55,285 bases of DNA from JACDAN01 sp035697545 (GTDB lineage Bacteria; Actinomycetota; Thermoleophilia; Gaiellales; Gaiellaceae): assembly GCA_035697545.1 (NCBI GenBank), contig DASSCT010000191.1, forward strand, positions 1 through 55,285. Reading direction: 5' to 3'. Made by a program: the position numbers and the translations under genes. Numbering within the stretch: the first letter of the stretch is position 1; every line of letters begins with the position of its first letter. Shown here piece by piece: positions 25,181 through 34,250 of the stretch. A model generated the notes under the pieces. The model ran no database searches, was not told the origin of the DNA, and saw only the letters and a list, made by a program, of their open reading frames with translations.

Positions 25181-26499
25181 CAGGCCACATCCTCCAGTCG
25201 CACGCGCGCGATGCGCCGCCCCCGTTCCTGCAGCGCCTGGAAATCGCCCGCCGCCTGGGCGGCGATCAGCGTACGGAACCCGTACGGGCGTCCGGGGATC
25301 GGGAGCTCCTCGCCGAGATCGTCCACGACCTGGATGAAAACGCCGGTGTCCGGGCCGCCCTTGTGCAGCTGGCCGGTCGAGTGGAGATACCGCGGACCGA
25401 GGCCGACGGCAACGGCGCAGCCGGTCTCCTCCGCCCGGCGAACGAGCGGCGCAAGCTCGCCTTCGCGCGCGGGGTCGATGAAGGCGAGGATCGCGATGTA
25501 GTCGCCGTCCCGCGCCTCGGCGAGCAGCGCGTCCACCGACCCTTCCGGCGGTGTCTGGGGGCCAGGCCCCTGGACCTGGCCGGAAAGGATGGCGTTGGTT
25601 CGGTCCTTCGCCTCCTGCACGTTCGGCTGATCGAAGGGATTCACGCCGAGGATCGAGCCCGCGACGGCAGTCGCGAACTCCCAGCGGAAGAACTCCTGCC
25701 CGAGCTCGTACGGATCCTCGAGCCGAAACTCATGCACCTGCGTGTCGTCGTCACCCTCGCGGATCACCGGCACGAGCCCCTTGCCGTCCTTGCCCGTCGA
25801 TTCGGCCAGCAGCTGCTCGACCCACAGGCCGAAGTCGCCGGAGACGAGCACCTTGTCGCGGCCCTCCTGCCAGCCACGGCCGAGCGCGAGGCCCAGCTCG
25901 AGCCCGGGGTTGCCCTGCTCCAGCCGACAGGCCTCGCGCATCTCGTCCGCGCGATCGAGCAGACGCTGGACGTCGATGCCCATGAAGACCGCCGGAAGGA
26001 TCCCGAAGACCGAAAGCGCCGAGTAACGGCCGCCGATCGTGGGCTCGCCGTAGAACACGTCGTCGGAGATTTCCGCCAACGGCGACCCGGGATCGGTGAT
26101 GACCGCGAACCGCGCCCCCCGATCGCGGAAGTAGTCCACGTGGCTGCGCGTCTCGATCGTCGTCCCCGACTTGGAGGCGGCCAGGAAGAGCGTGCGGGCG
26201 ATGTCGATGCTCTCCTCGAACCGCTGGATCGCCGCTGGATGCGTGGTATCGAGGACGTGGAAGCGCTCGGCGCCGAACGACCGGCGCATGACCTCCGGCG
26301 CCAGGCTGGAGCCGCCCATCCCGAGCAGGACGAACTCGTCGGCGTCGACCCGGGCGGCGAACTCCATGAGCTCGTGCACCCGCTCGCGCATGCGCGCGGG
26401 CTCGTCGAGCCAGCCGAGCCACTGCGCCTCGTCGCTCCCCGTCCAGACGGACGGATCGCGCTCCCAGATGCGCTCGACGAGCTCGGCGGTCTCGATCAC
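25180..26499 (-). CDS. pgi: Glucose-6-phosphate isomerase, short type
   Basis: A 439-residue isomerase interconverting glucose 6-phosphate and fructose 6-phosphate. It contains two SIS-type parts: VLLGMGGSSLAPEVMRR and AASKSGTTIETRSHVDYFR, with EPTIGGRYSALSVFG and a C-terminal LHSTGQLHKGGPDTGVFIQV that carries the catalytic His and Lys. It is shorter than the usual 540-residue Pgi and resembles the isomerase half of the fused Tal-Pgi proteins; here tal is a separate gene overlapping by 4 bases. Confidence 0.93.
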   Translation of the reverse strand: MIETAELVERIWERDPSVWTGSDEAQWLGWLDEPARMRERVHELMEFAARVDADEFVLLGMGGSSLAPEVMRRSFGAERFHVLDTTHPAAIQRFEESIDIARTLFLAASKSGTTIETRSHVDYFRDRGARFAVITDPGSPLAEISDDVFYGEPTIGGRYSALSVFGILPAVFMGIDVQRLLDRADEMREACRLEQGNPGLELGLALGRGWQEGRDKVLVSGDFGLWVEQLLAESTGKDGKGLVPVIREGDDDTQVHEFRLEDPYELGQEFFRWEFATAVAGSILGVNPFDQPNVQEAKDRTNAILSGQVQGPGPQTPPEGSVDALLAEARDGDYIAILAFIDPAREGELAPLVRRAEETGCAVAVGLGPRYLHSTGQLHKGGPDTGVFIQVVDDLGEELPIPGRPYGFRTLIAAQAAGDFQALQERGRRIARVRLEDVA

Positions 26500-27602
26500 G
26501 CCGAGACCAATTGACCCCGCTTGGCGGCGATCCCCTCGAGGAGCTCGTCGAAGGAGTCGGCGAACTTCTGGACGCCCTCCTCTTCGAGCACGCGCGTGAC
26601 GTCGTCGTAGTCGATCTCGATCCGAGCCAGCTCGTCGAACAGCCGACGCGCCTCGTCGAGCCCTCCCTCGAGCGTCGGACGCACCACCCCGTGATCCTGG
26701 AACGCCTCGATCGTCTCCCTCGGCATCGTGTTCACCGTCTCGGCACCGATCAGCTCCTCGACGTACATGACGTCGCGATAGGACGGGTTCTTCGTCGACG
26801 TGGATGCCCAGAGACAGCGCTGCGGCCTCGCGCCTCGCGCCGCCAGCGCCTCCCAGCGCGGGCCGGAGAAGATCTCCTTGTAGCGCTGGTACGCGAGCTT
26901 CGCGTTCGCGATCGCGAGCCGGCCCTTCAGGTGGTCAGCGCCGCCGATCGCGTCGAGCCGCTTGTCGGTCTCGGTGTCGACCCGGGAGACGAAGAAGCTC
27001 GCGACCGACAGCGTGTCTCGCAGATCGCCGCCTGCCTCGGCAAGGCGCTCCAGTCCACGGATGTACGCCTCGGCCACCTCGGCGTAGCGCTGCAAGGAGA
27101 AGATCAGCGTGACGTTGATGCTCTTGCCGCGCGCGATCATCTCCTCGATCGCGGGCAGCCCCTCCTTCGTCGCCGGGATCTTCACGTAGAGATTCGGGCG
27201 GTCGACCGTCTCGTGGAAGCGCTGCGCCTCCTCGATCGTCCCCTCGGTGTCGTTCGCCAAGTGCGGGTCGACCTCCAACGAGACCCGGCCGTCCACGCCC
27301 TGGGTCTCCTGCCAGACCGGCAGAAAGAGGTCGCAGGCCTCCGTGATGTCGTCGAAGGCGAGCCGAAGGAAGATCTCCTTCAGGTCGTCGTCCTCGGCCA
27401 GCACGTCGCGGAGCTGGTCGTCGTACCACCCGCCTTCGGACATCGCCTTCTGGAAGATGGTCGGATTCGACGTGACGCCGACGACGGCGTCCTCGTCCAT
27501 CATCTGCTTGAGCTCGCCGGTCCGGAGCCACTCCCGCGAAAGGGAGTCGATCCAGACGCTCTGGCCGAGCTCGCTCAACTGGTGGAGGCGCGATTTAGAC
27601 AT
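26496..27602 (-). CDS. tal: Transaldolase
   Basis: A 368-residue transaldolase of the actinobacterial type that transfers dihydroxyacetone units between sugar phosphates. Schiff-base lysine lies in NLYVKIPATKEGLPAIEE; other conserved stretches are GVTSNPTIFQKAMSEGG, KSINVTLIFSLQRYAEV, SVASFFVSRVDTETDKRL and QRCLWASTSTKNPSYRDVMY. ATG 27602 overlaps rpiB by 8 bases. It ends 4 bases inside pgi, consistent with the gene pair that is fused in some relatives. Confidence 0.95.
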   Translation of the reverse strand: MSKSRLHQLSELGQSVWIDSLSREWLRTGELKQMMDEDAVVGVTSNPTIFQKAMSEGGWYDDQLRDVLAEDDDLKEIFLRLAFDDITEACDLFLPVWQETQGVDGRVSLEVDPHLANDTEGTIEEAQRFHETVDRPNLYVKIPATKEGLPAIEEMIARGKSINVTLIFSLQRYAEVAEAYIRGLERLAEAGGDLRDTLSVASFFVSRVDTETDKRLDAIGGADHLKGRLAIANAKLAYQRYKEIFSGPRWEALAARGARPQRCLWASTSTKNPSYRDVMYVEELIGAETVNTMPRETIEAFQDHGVVRPTLEGGLDEARRLFDELARIEIDYDDVTRVLEEEGVQKFADSFDELLEGIAAKRGQLVSA

Positions 27603-28053
27603 TCAGGCCCTCCTTTTCCATCGCTTCGATCTTCTCAAGCCTTCTGCGGTAGCGTTCCCCGCCGCTGAACTCAGCGGCGAGATAGGCCGCGAGCAGCTCA
27701 GCGGCCAGATCGCTGCCGACGACCCCCGAGCCGATGCAGAGCACGTTCATGTTGTCGTGCTCCACACCTTGCCTGGCCGAGTAGGTGTCGTGGCAGACGG
27801 CGCCACGGATCCCGACCAGCTTGGAGGCCGCCACCGAGGCACCGACGCCGGAGCCACAGACGAGGATCCCCCGCTCGGCGTCGCCTCCGCGAATCGCCTC
27901 TCCGATCTCCCTGGCCTTGTCCGGGTAGTCGATGCGCGGCGTGGATCTGTCGGTGCCCAGGTCCACCGGCTCGTGCCCAAGGCGCTGCACCTCCTCGAGT
28001 ACGCGGTCGCGAAGCTTGACTCCTCGGTGGTCAAAGGCCACAGCAACTCTCAT
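27595..28053 (-). CDS. rpiB: Ribose-5-phosphate isomerase B
   Basis: A 152-residue RpiB interconverting ribose and ribulose 5-phosphates. The start VAVAFDHRGVKLRD corresponds to the family DHAG loop; catalytic Cys and loop are in GILVCGSGVGASVAASKLVGIRGAVCHD and HDNMNVLCIGSGVVG. It heads the long minus-strand pentose phosphate run. Only 22 bases separate its ATG from the divergent transketolase start, so both promoters must overlap. Confidence 0.94.
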   Translation of the reverse strand: MRVAVAFDHRGVKLRDRVLEEVQRLGHEPVDLGTDRSTPRIDYPDKAREIGEAIRGGDAERGILVCGSGVGASVAASKLVGIRGAVCHDTYSARQGVEHDNMNVLCIGSGVVGSDLAAELLAAYLAAEFSGGERYRRRLEKIEAMEKEGLNV

Positions 28054-28061
28054 TCCTCGAC

Positions 28062-28068
28062 TACGTTA
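28062..28068. promoter_or_regulatory. Overlapping divergent -10 boxes of tkt and rpiB
   Basis: In the 22-base gap, plus-strand TACGTT (28062-28067) ends 8 bases before GTG 28076, and minus-strand TAACGT (28068-28063) ends 9 bases before ATG 28053. The two hexamers share five base pairs, so the polymerases would compete for one site. Confidence 0.45.
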
Positions 28069-28075
28069 CCCCTAC

Positions 28076-29902
28076 GTGGGTGACTCGGATCTTTGGCGGG
28101 AGCTCGGGCAGCAGCTGCGCGTCGATGCCGTTCGCGCGAGCGCGAACGCGGGCTCCGGCCACCCGACCTCCTCGATGTCCGCCGCCGATCTGGGGGCGGT
28201 GCTCCTCGCCGCCCACTTCCGCTACGACTTCGACGATCCGAAGAGTCCCGCGAACGATCGTCTGATCTTCTCGAAGGGACACGCGTCCCCGCTTGTGTAC
28301 GGACTCTTCCGCGCCGCCGGCGCGCTCTCGGAAGAGGAGTTCATGACCTACCGGCAGTTCGGGAGCAGGTTGGAGGGGCATCCGACGCCGGTCCTGCCCT
28401 GGGTCGACGTTGCGACAGGGTCCCTCGGGCAGGGGCTGCCGATCGGTGTCGGGGTCGCACTCGCCGGCAAGCGGCTCGACCGGCTTCCCTTCCGCGTCTG
28501 GGTCATCTGCGGCGACAGCGAGATGGCCGAGGGCTCGATGTGGGAGGCGGCCGAGCACGCCGCGTTCTACGAGCTCGACAACTTGACGGCGATCATCGAC
28601 GTCAACCGCCTCGGCCAGCGCGGTGAGACGATGCACGGATGGGATCTCTCGTCGTACTCCGAGCGGCTGCGCGCCTTCGGCTGGCACACGATCGAGATCG
28701 ACGGCCACGACGTCGAGCAGATCGACGCGGCCTACCGGGAAGCTGAGTCCACGGACAAGCCGACTGCCGTGGTGGCCAGGACGATCAAAGGCAAGGGGTA
28801 CTCGAAGGTCGAGAACCAGAACGGCTGGCACGGGAAGGCAGTAGCCGAAGAGGCGATTCAGGAGCTGGGCGGCCTGCGGAACATCACGGTGGACGTCCCG
28901 AAGCCCGAGCCAATCGAGCGCCACCGCTTCGAGCCGACGCCGCAGGAGTGGCCGAGCTACGAGGTCGGGTCGAAGGTCTCCACCCGGAAGGCCTACGGAG
29001 AGGCGCTCGCGGCGCTCGGCGGTGAGCGCGGCGACGTCGTCGCGCTCGACGGCGAGGTTTCGAACTCGACGTTCTCCGAGATCTTCCGCGACGCGCATCC
29101 GGAGCGGTTCTTCGAGATGTACATCGCCGAGCAGCAGATGATCGCCGCCGCGGTCGGGATGCAGGTGCTCGGCTGGAAGCCGTTTGCCTCGACGTTCGCG
29201 GCCTTCACCTCCCGTGCCTACGACTTCGTCCGCATGGCGGCGGTCAGCCGGGCGACGATCAAGGTCTGCGGATCACATGCCGGGGTCTCGATTGGCGAGG
29301 ACGGCCCGTCGCAGATGGGCCTCGAGGACCTGGCCGAGTTCCGCGCCGTCCACAGCTCGACCGTCCTCTACCCGTGCGACGGCAACCAGACGACCAAGCT
29401 CGTACGGGCGATGGCCGACCTGGACGGGATCTCATATCTGCGGACGACCCGGGGGGACACACCGGTGCTCTACGAGCCGGACGAGGAGTTTTCGGTCGGC
29501 GGGAGCAGGACCCTCCGCGCGCCGGACGATGAGGACGTCACGATCATCGCGGCCGGGATCACGCTGCATGAAGCGCTCGAGGCGGCAGACACCTTGGGCT
29601 CGGAGGGCATCTCGGCGCGCGTGATCGACTGCTACTCCGTCAAGCCGATCGATGCCGAGACGCTTCGGAGCATCTCGACCCCGATCGTCACCGCAGAGGA
29701 CCACTGGGCCGAGGGCGGGCTCGGGGAGGCAGTTCTCGCCGCGCTCGCCGATGTCGAAGACCATCCGCCGGTCTCCCTGCTCGCCGTACGCGAGATGCCG
29801 CACTCCGGCAAGCCGGCAGAGCTGCTCGCCGCCGCCGGGATCGACGCCGAGCACATCGCTGCGGCGGCGCGTTCGCTCGTCCGCGCAGGCGCGCCCGTTT
29901 AG
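28076..29902 (+). CDS. tkt: Transketolase
   Basis: A 608-residue TPP enzyme that moves two-carbon units between sugar phosphates. The N-domain has ANAGSGHPTSSMSAADLGAVL, SKGHASPLVYGLF, GSLGQGLPIGVG and the TPP motif GDSEMAEGSMWEAAEHAAFYELDNL; the Pyr domain has FFEMYIAEQQMIAAAVGMQV and GVSIGEDGPSQMGLEDLA; the C-domain ends AELLAAAGIDAEHI. GTG 28076 gives VGDSDLWRELGQQLRVDAVR, the expected beginning; the upstream in-frame part lies antisense to rpiB. Its length is like the mammalian-type enzymes (about 620). Confidence 0.95.
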   Translation: MGDSDLWRELGQQLRVDAVRASANAGSGHPTSSMSAADLGAVLLAAHFRYDFDDPKSPANDRLIFSKGHASPLVYGLFRAAGALSEEEFMTYRQFGSRLEGHPTPVLPWVDVATGSLGQGLPIGVGVALAGKRLDRLPFRVWVICGDSEMAEGSMWEAAEHAAFYELDNLTAIIDVNRLGQRGETMHGWDLSSYSERLRAFGWHTIEIDGHDVEQIDAAYREAESTDKPTAVVARTIKGKGYSKVENQNGWHGKAVAEEAIQELGGLRNITVDVPKPEPIERHRFEPTPQEWPSYEVGSKVSTRKAYGEALAALGGERGDVVALDGEVSNSTFSEIFRDAHPERFFEMYIAEQQMIAAAVGMQVLGWKPFASTFAAFTSRAYDFVRMAAVSRATIKVCGSHAGVSIGEDGPSQMGLEDLAEFRAVHSSTVLYPCDGNQTTKLVRAMADLDGISYLRTTRGDTPVLYEPDEEFSVGGSRTLRAPDDEDVTIIAAGITLHEALEAADTLGSEGISARVIDCYSVKPIDAETLRSISTPIVTAEDHWAEGGLGEAVLAALADVEDHPPVSLLAVREMPHSGKPAELLAAAGIDAEHIAAAARSLVRAGAPV

Positions 29903-30795
29903 GCCGCGGCTCTTCGGAGCTGCTCGTCCAGCGGCACGAGCGCCACGTCGAAGGTCTCGACTGCATCGTCGTTCGACACGACGCTGTCGCCGGCCTCCAG
30001 CATCGTGAGGAGATCACGCGTCAGCGGGATCGATCCCGGCAGCCGCTCGGTCACGAGGGCCGGCACCCGCATGAGCCCGATCGGCATGTGGACCGTCGGC
30101 CGGCGTCGGATCCCGAGCGCTGCCCGGATCCGCTGCCAGAGCTCGTTCCAGGTGACGACATCGGGCCCGCCGATCTCGAACGTGCGCTTTTCGGCCGCCG
30201 GTTGATCAATCGATTGCGCGAAATAGGCGCCGACGTCGTCGATCCAGATCGGCTGGATCCGCTGCTCGCCGCTGCCCATGATCGCAGTGAACGGCGAGAG
30301 CTTCGCCATCTTGAGGAACGTCGGGAGAATGCCGCCGTCGCGCGCGAAGACGAAGCTCGGCCGGAAGATCACGTGCTCGAGCGCCGAGCCCTTCAGGTCT
30401 TGCTCCATCGTCCACTTGGCGTTGTAGTAGGGCACGAGATCCTTCGTCTCCTCGGTGACGCCCAGCGCGCTCATCAGGACGAAGCGGCGGGCGCCGACCT
30501 CGTTCGCAGCCGCGATCAGGTTTCGCGTGCCGTCGATCATCACGCGCTGGAACTGCTCCGGCTTGCCCTGCCGAATCGCGACGAGGTGGACGACAACGTC
30601 GATGCCCTGCACCGCCTGCCGGACGCTCGGGAGGTCGGTGACGTCGCCCTGAGCCGCCTCCTGGCAACGGATGCCGGCCTCCTTCCACTTCCCAGGCTTG
30701 CGCTCCAGCACGCGGACCTCATGGCCGGCGTCGACGATCGCGTTTGCGACTGCAGGGCCGACGAAGCCGGTCGCGCCGGTGACGAGGACGTTCAC
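29899..30795 (-). CDS. Atypical SDR, NDUFA9-like NAD(P)-binding protein
   Basis: A 298-residue Rossmann protein of the atypical short-chain dehydrogenase group resembling complex I NDUFA9. The cofactor loop is VTGATGFVGPAV; later parts are GIDVVVHLVAIRQG, RFVLMSALGV, YYNAKWTMEQDLKGSALEHVIFRPSFVFA and FEIGGPDVVTWNELWQRI. The classical YxxxK catalytic motif is replaced by YYNAKW, as in this subgroup. It overlaps dcd upstream by 4 bases and converges on tkt (4-base overlap). Role unknown; nuo genes are not nearby. Confidence 0.88.
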   Translation of the reverse strand: MNVLVTGATGFVGPAVANAIVDAGHEVRVLERKPGKWKEAGIRCQEAAQGDVTDLPSVRQAVQGIDVVVHLVAIRQGKPEQFQRVMIDGTRNLIAAANEVGARRFVLMSALGVTEETKDLVPYYNAKWTMEQDLKGSALEHVIFRPSFVFARDGGILPTFLKMAKLSPFTAIMGSGEQRIQPIWIDDVGAYFAQSIDQPAAEKRTFEIGGPDVVTWNELWQRIRAALGIRRRPTVHMPIGLMRVPALVTERLPGSIPLTRDLLTMLEAGDSVVSNDDAVETFDVALVPLDEQLRRAAA

Positions 30796-31367
30796 CTGAC
30801 GCGCTCGCGGAAGTTCTGCCAGTACCTGCTCGGGGTCGGGCCCTGCTGTCCCTGATACTTCGAGCCGAGCTCGCCGGAGCCGTACGGCCGCTCGGCCGGC
30901 TCAGAGAGCTGTACGAACGAGAGCTGGCCGATCTTCATCCCGTGGTAGATCGTGATCGGGAGGTTCGCGACGTTCGAGAGCTCCAGCGTGACGTGGCCGT
31001 CCCAGCCGGGATCGATGAACCCGGCGGTCGAGTGGATCAGCAGGCCGAGCCGCCCCAGGCTCGACTTCCCTTCCAGCCTGGCCACGAGGTCGTCCGGAAG
31101 GACGATGCGCTCGAGCGTCGAGGCGAGCACGAACTCGCCCGGGTGGAGGATGAACGGCGCCTCCTCGCCGACCTCGACCAGCTCTGTGAGATCCTCCTGC
31201 GGCTCCTTCACGTCGATGAACGGGTATCGCGCGTTGTGGAAGACGCGGAAGTAGCGGTCGACGCGGACGTCCACGCTGGAGGGCTGGAGCAGCGACTCGT
31301 CGTACGGCTCGATCAGGATCCGACCCTCCTCGATGAGTCGCCGGATCGTGCGGTCTGAGAGGACCAT
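30792..31367 (-). CDS. dcd: dCTP deaminase
   Basis: A 191-residue trimeric dUTPase-fold enzyme that deaminates dCTP to dUTP. Key segments: MVLSDRTIRRLIEEG, LQPSSVDVRVDRYFRVF, GEFVLASTLERIVLPDDLVARLEGKSSLGRLGL, the catalytic Glu in TAGFIDPGWDGHVTLELSN and the C-terminal KYQGQQGPTPSRYWQNF lid. ATG 31367 overlaps the TGA of the aldo/keto reductase (ATGA), and its own end overlaps the SDR start. Some homologues are bifunctional (dCTP to dUMP); that cannot be decided here. Confidence 0.96.
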   Translation of the reverse strand: MVLSDRTIRRLIEEGRILIEPYDESLLQPSSVDVRVDRYFRVFHNARYPFIDVKEPQEDLTELVEVGEEAPFILHPGEFVLASTLERIVLPDDLVARLEGKSSLGRLGLLIHSTAGFIDPGWDGHVTLELSNVANLPITIYHGMKIGQLSFVQLSEPAERPYGSGELGSKYQGQQGPTPSRYWQNFRERVR

Positions 31368-32248
31368 CAGAGCGTCGCCCGTGCCGCGCGGCTGAGATCG
31401 CCGAACTCGGTATCCGTGAGCTCGACCGCTGCCGAGGCGATGTTTTCCTCGAGATGCTCGAGCGACGCGGTGCCGGGGATCGGAAGCATCACAGGCGAGC
31501 GCTGCAGCAGCCAGGCGATCGCGACCTGTGCGCGGGTCAATCCGTGCGCGAACGCAACGTCGGTCAGCCGCCCCACGCCGCGCGTCAGCTCGCCGAACGC
31601 AAGCGGGAACCACGGCAGAAAGGCGATCCCGTCGCGCTCGCAGGCTTCGAGGACGCCTTCCGAGTGGCGGTCGGCAAGGTTGTAGCGGTTCTGCACCGAC
31701 ACGATCGGGACGATCTCGCGCGCCCTGGCGAGCTGGCGCGCGTCGACGTTCGAGACGCCGACCTGCCGGATCTTGCCCTCCTCCCTGAGCTCCGCGAGCG
31801 CGCCGACGGACTCCTCGAGCGGCACGGATGGATCGACGGAGTGCAGCTGGTAGAGGTCGATCCGCTCGACGCGGAGGCGGCGCAGGCTGCCCTCGCAGGC
31901 GGCCCGCAGGCTCTCCGGCCGTCCGTCGTGGAGCCACTCACCTCGCCGTTCGTGGCTCAGGCCACCCTTGGTCGCGATGACGAGGTCGTCGGAATAGGGA
32001 TGCAGCGCGTCGGCGATCTGGCGCTCGTTGATCTCGGGGCCGTACGAGTCCGCGGTGTCGATGAAGTTGACGCCGAGCTCGACGGCTCGGCGGAGCACGG
32101 CCAGCGCGTTCTCCGGGTCCTCGGGCTCGCCGATGACGCCCGGGCCGGTGAGGCGCATGGCGCCGAACGCCATGCGATTCACGGTCAGGTCGCCGAGGGT
32201 GATCGTGCCGGCCGCGGCGGCAGGCTGGGTCGTCGGCTCCGTTGACAC
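31367..32248 (-). CDS. Aldo/keto reductase
   Basis: A 293-residue TIM-barrel NADPH-dependent reductase. The tetrad is visible: D in FIDTADSYGPEINE with Y four residues later, K in DLVIATKGGL, and H in IDLYQLHSVDPSVP. The cofactor region is LPIPGTASLEHLEENIAS. It is the first gene of the AKR-dcd-SDR run. GTG 32248 is preceded by TAGTTT with a 7-base spacing, fitting a leaderless transcript. Substrate unknown. Confidence 0.92.
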   Translation of the reverse strand: MSTEPTTQPAAAAGTITLGDLTVNRMAFGAMRLTGPGVIGEPEDPENALAVLRRAVELGVNFIDTADSYGPEINERQIADALHPYSDDLVIATKGGLSHERRGEWLHDGRPESLRAACEGSLRRLRVERIDLYQLHSVDPSVPLEESVGALAELREEGKIRQVGVSNVDARQLARAREIVPIVSVQNRYNLADRHSEGVLEACERDGIAFLPWFPLAFGELTRGVGRLTDVAFAHGLTRAQVAIAWLLQRSPVMLPIPGTASLEHLEENIASAAVELTDTEFGDLSRAARATL

Positions 32249-32255
32249 CCGCAGG

Positions 32256-32261
32256 AAACTA
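32256..32261 (-). promoter_or_regulatory. Leaderless-type -10 box before the aldo/keto reductase
   Basis: Minus-strand TAGTTT ends 7 bases before GTG 32248, putting the predicted +1 at or next to the start codon. Confidence 0.45.
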
Positions 32262-32305
32262 GCGCAGAGTCAGGCGGTCGAGAGAACGAAGGGAGACGAT
32301 TGACC

Positions 32306-32761
32306 ATGGGCGCGCTGCGCACGTTTTTCCGCTGGTGGATGGTGTTGATGCTTGCGGCCGTCGTCCTCCAGATCGCCTTTGCGGGCTACGGCGCGTTCGA
32401 CACAGCCGACAAGGTCTCCAACGGAACGGTCGACGAGCAGTCGTTCGAGGACAGCTTCGGGCTCCACATCGGCTTCGGCTACCTCGTCATCCTGATGGGT
32501 CTGCTGACGTTCATCTTCGCGCTCGCCGCCCGCCCCGGACGTTCGCGCGTTCTGCATGCCCTCGGCATCTTCGTGCTCCTGATCGTCCAGCTGCTCCTGG
32601 CGTGGACGGGCGCCGCGGTGCCAGGCGTCTTCGGCGCGCTCCACCCGCTGAACGCGTTCCTCATCCTCGGGGCAGTCGCCGGGCTCACGGTGCGAATGTG
32701 GCGGGAGCCGGTGAAGGAGACGGCCCTCGAGGCCGAGCCGGCCGTTTCTCCGCCGGCGTAA
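32306..32761 (+). CDS. Four-helix small membrane protein (DUF6220-like)
   Basis: A 151-residue protein with four hydrophobic segments (about 8-28, 58-80, 88-110, 120-140). Features include FFRWWMVLMLAAVVLQIAFAGYGAF, FGLHIGFGYLVILMGLL with a His, and GALHPLNAFLILGAVAGL with another His. The paired His in helices are reminiscent of small heme-binding membrane proteins, and the general pattern recalls DUF6220, but I am not certain. ATG 32306 has GGGAG 10 bases upstream; TTG 32300 is an alternative. It diverges from the aldo/keto reductase. Confidence 0.7.
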   Translation: MGALRTFFRWWMVLMLAAVVLQIAFAGYGAFDTADKVSNGTVDEQSFEDSFGLHIGFGYLVILMGLLTFIFALAARPGRSRVLHALGIFVLLIVQLLLAWTGAAVPGVFGALHPLNAFLILGAVAGLTVRMWREPVKETALEAEPAVSPPA

Positions 32762-32768
32762 CCGAGCT

Positions 32769-34124
32769 CTACTCCGGGTGGTTGTCGGGGCCGTCACCGA
32801 GACGGAAGCGCGTCGTCACGCCTTCGTAGGCCACGTGCATCGTCAGCCCGTCCCGCGCATGCGGGAGGTTGTGGCAGTGGTCCATCCAGATGCCCGGGTT
32901 CTCGGCGCGGAAGGCGACCTCGTACTCCTCGTGGCCTTTGACGTTGAGGGTGTCCACCCACCAGGGGCTTCCGGTGGTCGGCTTGCCGTCGCGTCTCAGG
33001 ACGAGGACGTGGTGGCCGTGGAGATGCATCGGGTGGACGCTGCCGGTGTCGTTGGCGATCTTGAACTTGACCAAGTCGCCTCGGGCGACCATGTACATCG
33101 GCGTCTCCGGAAAGAGCTTTCCGTTGATGGCCCAGTGATAGCCGGGACGGCCGTTCAGGAAGCCGACCTTCTTCCCGATCTTCAGGACGAAGCTGCGGTC
33201 GAAGTGGGTCGTGGAGCCGAAGGGCGTGGGTTTCGGCCGGCCGTAGCCCAAGGGATCGAAGTCTCCACCTTGGAGCTCCTCGATCTGGCGATCGCGGCCG
33301 AAGTAGAGCGCCGTCGAGCTCCCGTCGATGCTGAGACGGACCCCTGAACCGCGGTACCCGGGCATGACGAACGTGACGTCGTACCTCGCGCCGGCACCGA
33401 GCAGCAGCTTCTCGCGTTCAAGCAACGTCGGGCCGTTCACATCGGTGCCGTCGATCGCGGCCACGCGGAACTGCGCCCCTGCCAGCGAGAACCGTTCCGC
33501 GAAACTGTTGGAATTGACGAGCCGCAGACGGACAGGCGTCAAGGGATCGATGAGCCGCCGTTGGACTCCGACGCGCGATCCCAGTGCCGTTCCGCCTGAG
33601 AAGTCGTGCGCGATGACCGTCAGGTCGAGCGCGCGACGGCGCGGCTGCTGTCTCGGCTCGATCACGAACGCCCCGTAGAGGCCGCGCCGGACCTGCGTCG
33701 ACGAGACCTGGTGCGAGTGGTACCAGAACGTCCCGCGCTGTTCCGCGCGGAAGCGGTACGTGTAGCGCTCGCCCGGCATCACGGCGTCCTGGGTCACGCC
33801 GGCGACGCCGTCCTCCGCGTTCGGAACGTCCACGCCGTGCCAGTGGATCGTCGCGCCGTCGTCGATGTCCTCGTTCACCAAGATGGCTTCGACCAAGTCC
33901 CCCTGGTGGACGCGGATCTCCGGCCCTGGCACCTGTCCGTTGAACGTCCAGGCCTCGGTCGTCCGGCCCGGGGCGAGCTCCACCTCGGCCTTTCGCGCCA
34001 CCAGCGTGATCCGGTAGTCCGGCTTGCCGGACCGCGGCCCGGTCAGCTGCTCGACGCTCACTCCTCCATGGCCGCTGTGGTCGTGTGCCGGCCCTCCGCC
34101 GAAGTCGGTCGAGCCGAACTCCAT
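32769..34124 (-). CDS. Multicopper oxidase, N-terminal signal lacking a canonical start
   Basis: At least 451 residues forming a laccase-like multicopper oxidase. Copper motifs are complete: HWHGVD, WYHSHQ, HPMHLHGHH and HCHNLPHARDGLTM, the last giving type 1 copper ligands. From ATG 34124 the protein would have no export signal. The same frame continues upstream to codon 34250 and encodes IRALLLRSLIGLGILASLAL followed by AAWVGKAWWDSRLP, a convincing signal anchor, with no ATG, GTG or TTG; an ATC at 34241-34239 sits where the signal begins. The dinB TAG (34251) is in the same frame just upstream. Exported laccase activity is probable. Confidence 0.9.
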   Translation of the reverse strand: MEFGSTDFGGGPAHDHSGHGGVSVEQLTGPRSGKPDYRITLVARKAEVELAPGRTTEAWTFNGQVPGPEIRVHQGDLVEAILVNEDIDDGATIHWHGVDVPNAEDGVAGVTQDAVMPGERYTYRFRAEQRGTFWYHSHQVSSTQVRRGLYGAFVIEPRQQPRRRALDLTVIAHDFSGGTALGSRVGVQRRLIDPLTPVRLRLVNSNSFAERFSLAGAQFRVAAIDGTDVNGPTLLEREKLLLGAGARYDVTFVMPGYRGSGVRLSIDGSSTALYFGRDRQIEELQGGDFDPLGYGRPKPTPFGSTTHFDRSFVLKIGKKVGFLNGRPGYHWAINGKLFPETPMYMVARGDLVKFKIANDTGSVHPMHLHGHHVLVLRRDGKPTTGSPWWVDTLNVKGHEEYEVAFRAENPGIWMDHCHNLPHARDGLTMHVAYEGVTTRFRLGDGPDNHPE

Positions 34125-34250
34125 CGCCGAGTACGAGCTCGGGAGCCGGCTGTCCCACCAGGCCTTGCCAACCCAGGCCGCCAGGGCCAGGGAGGCCAGA
34201 ATCCCCAGGCCGATCAGCGACCGGAGCAGCAGAGCGCGGATACGTCCACG

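Noticed and set aside
31368..31937. In-frame extension of dcd
   Set aside because: It is antisense-frame noise over the aldo/keto reductase; ATG 31367 gives the conserved dCTP deaminase start.
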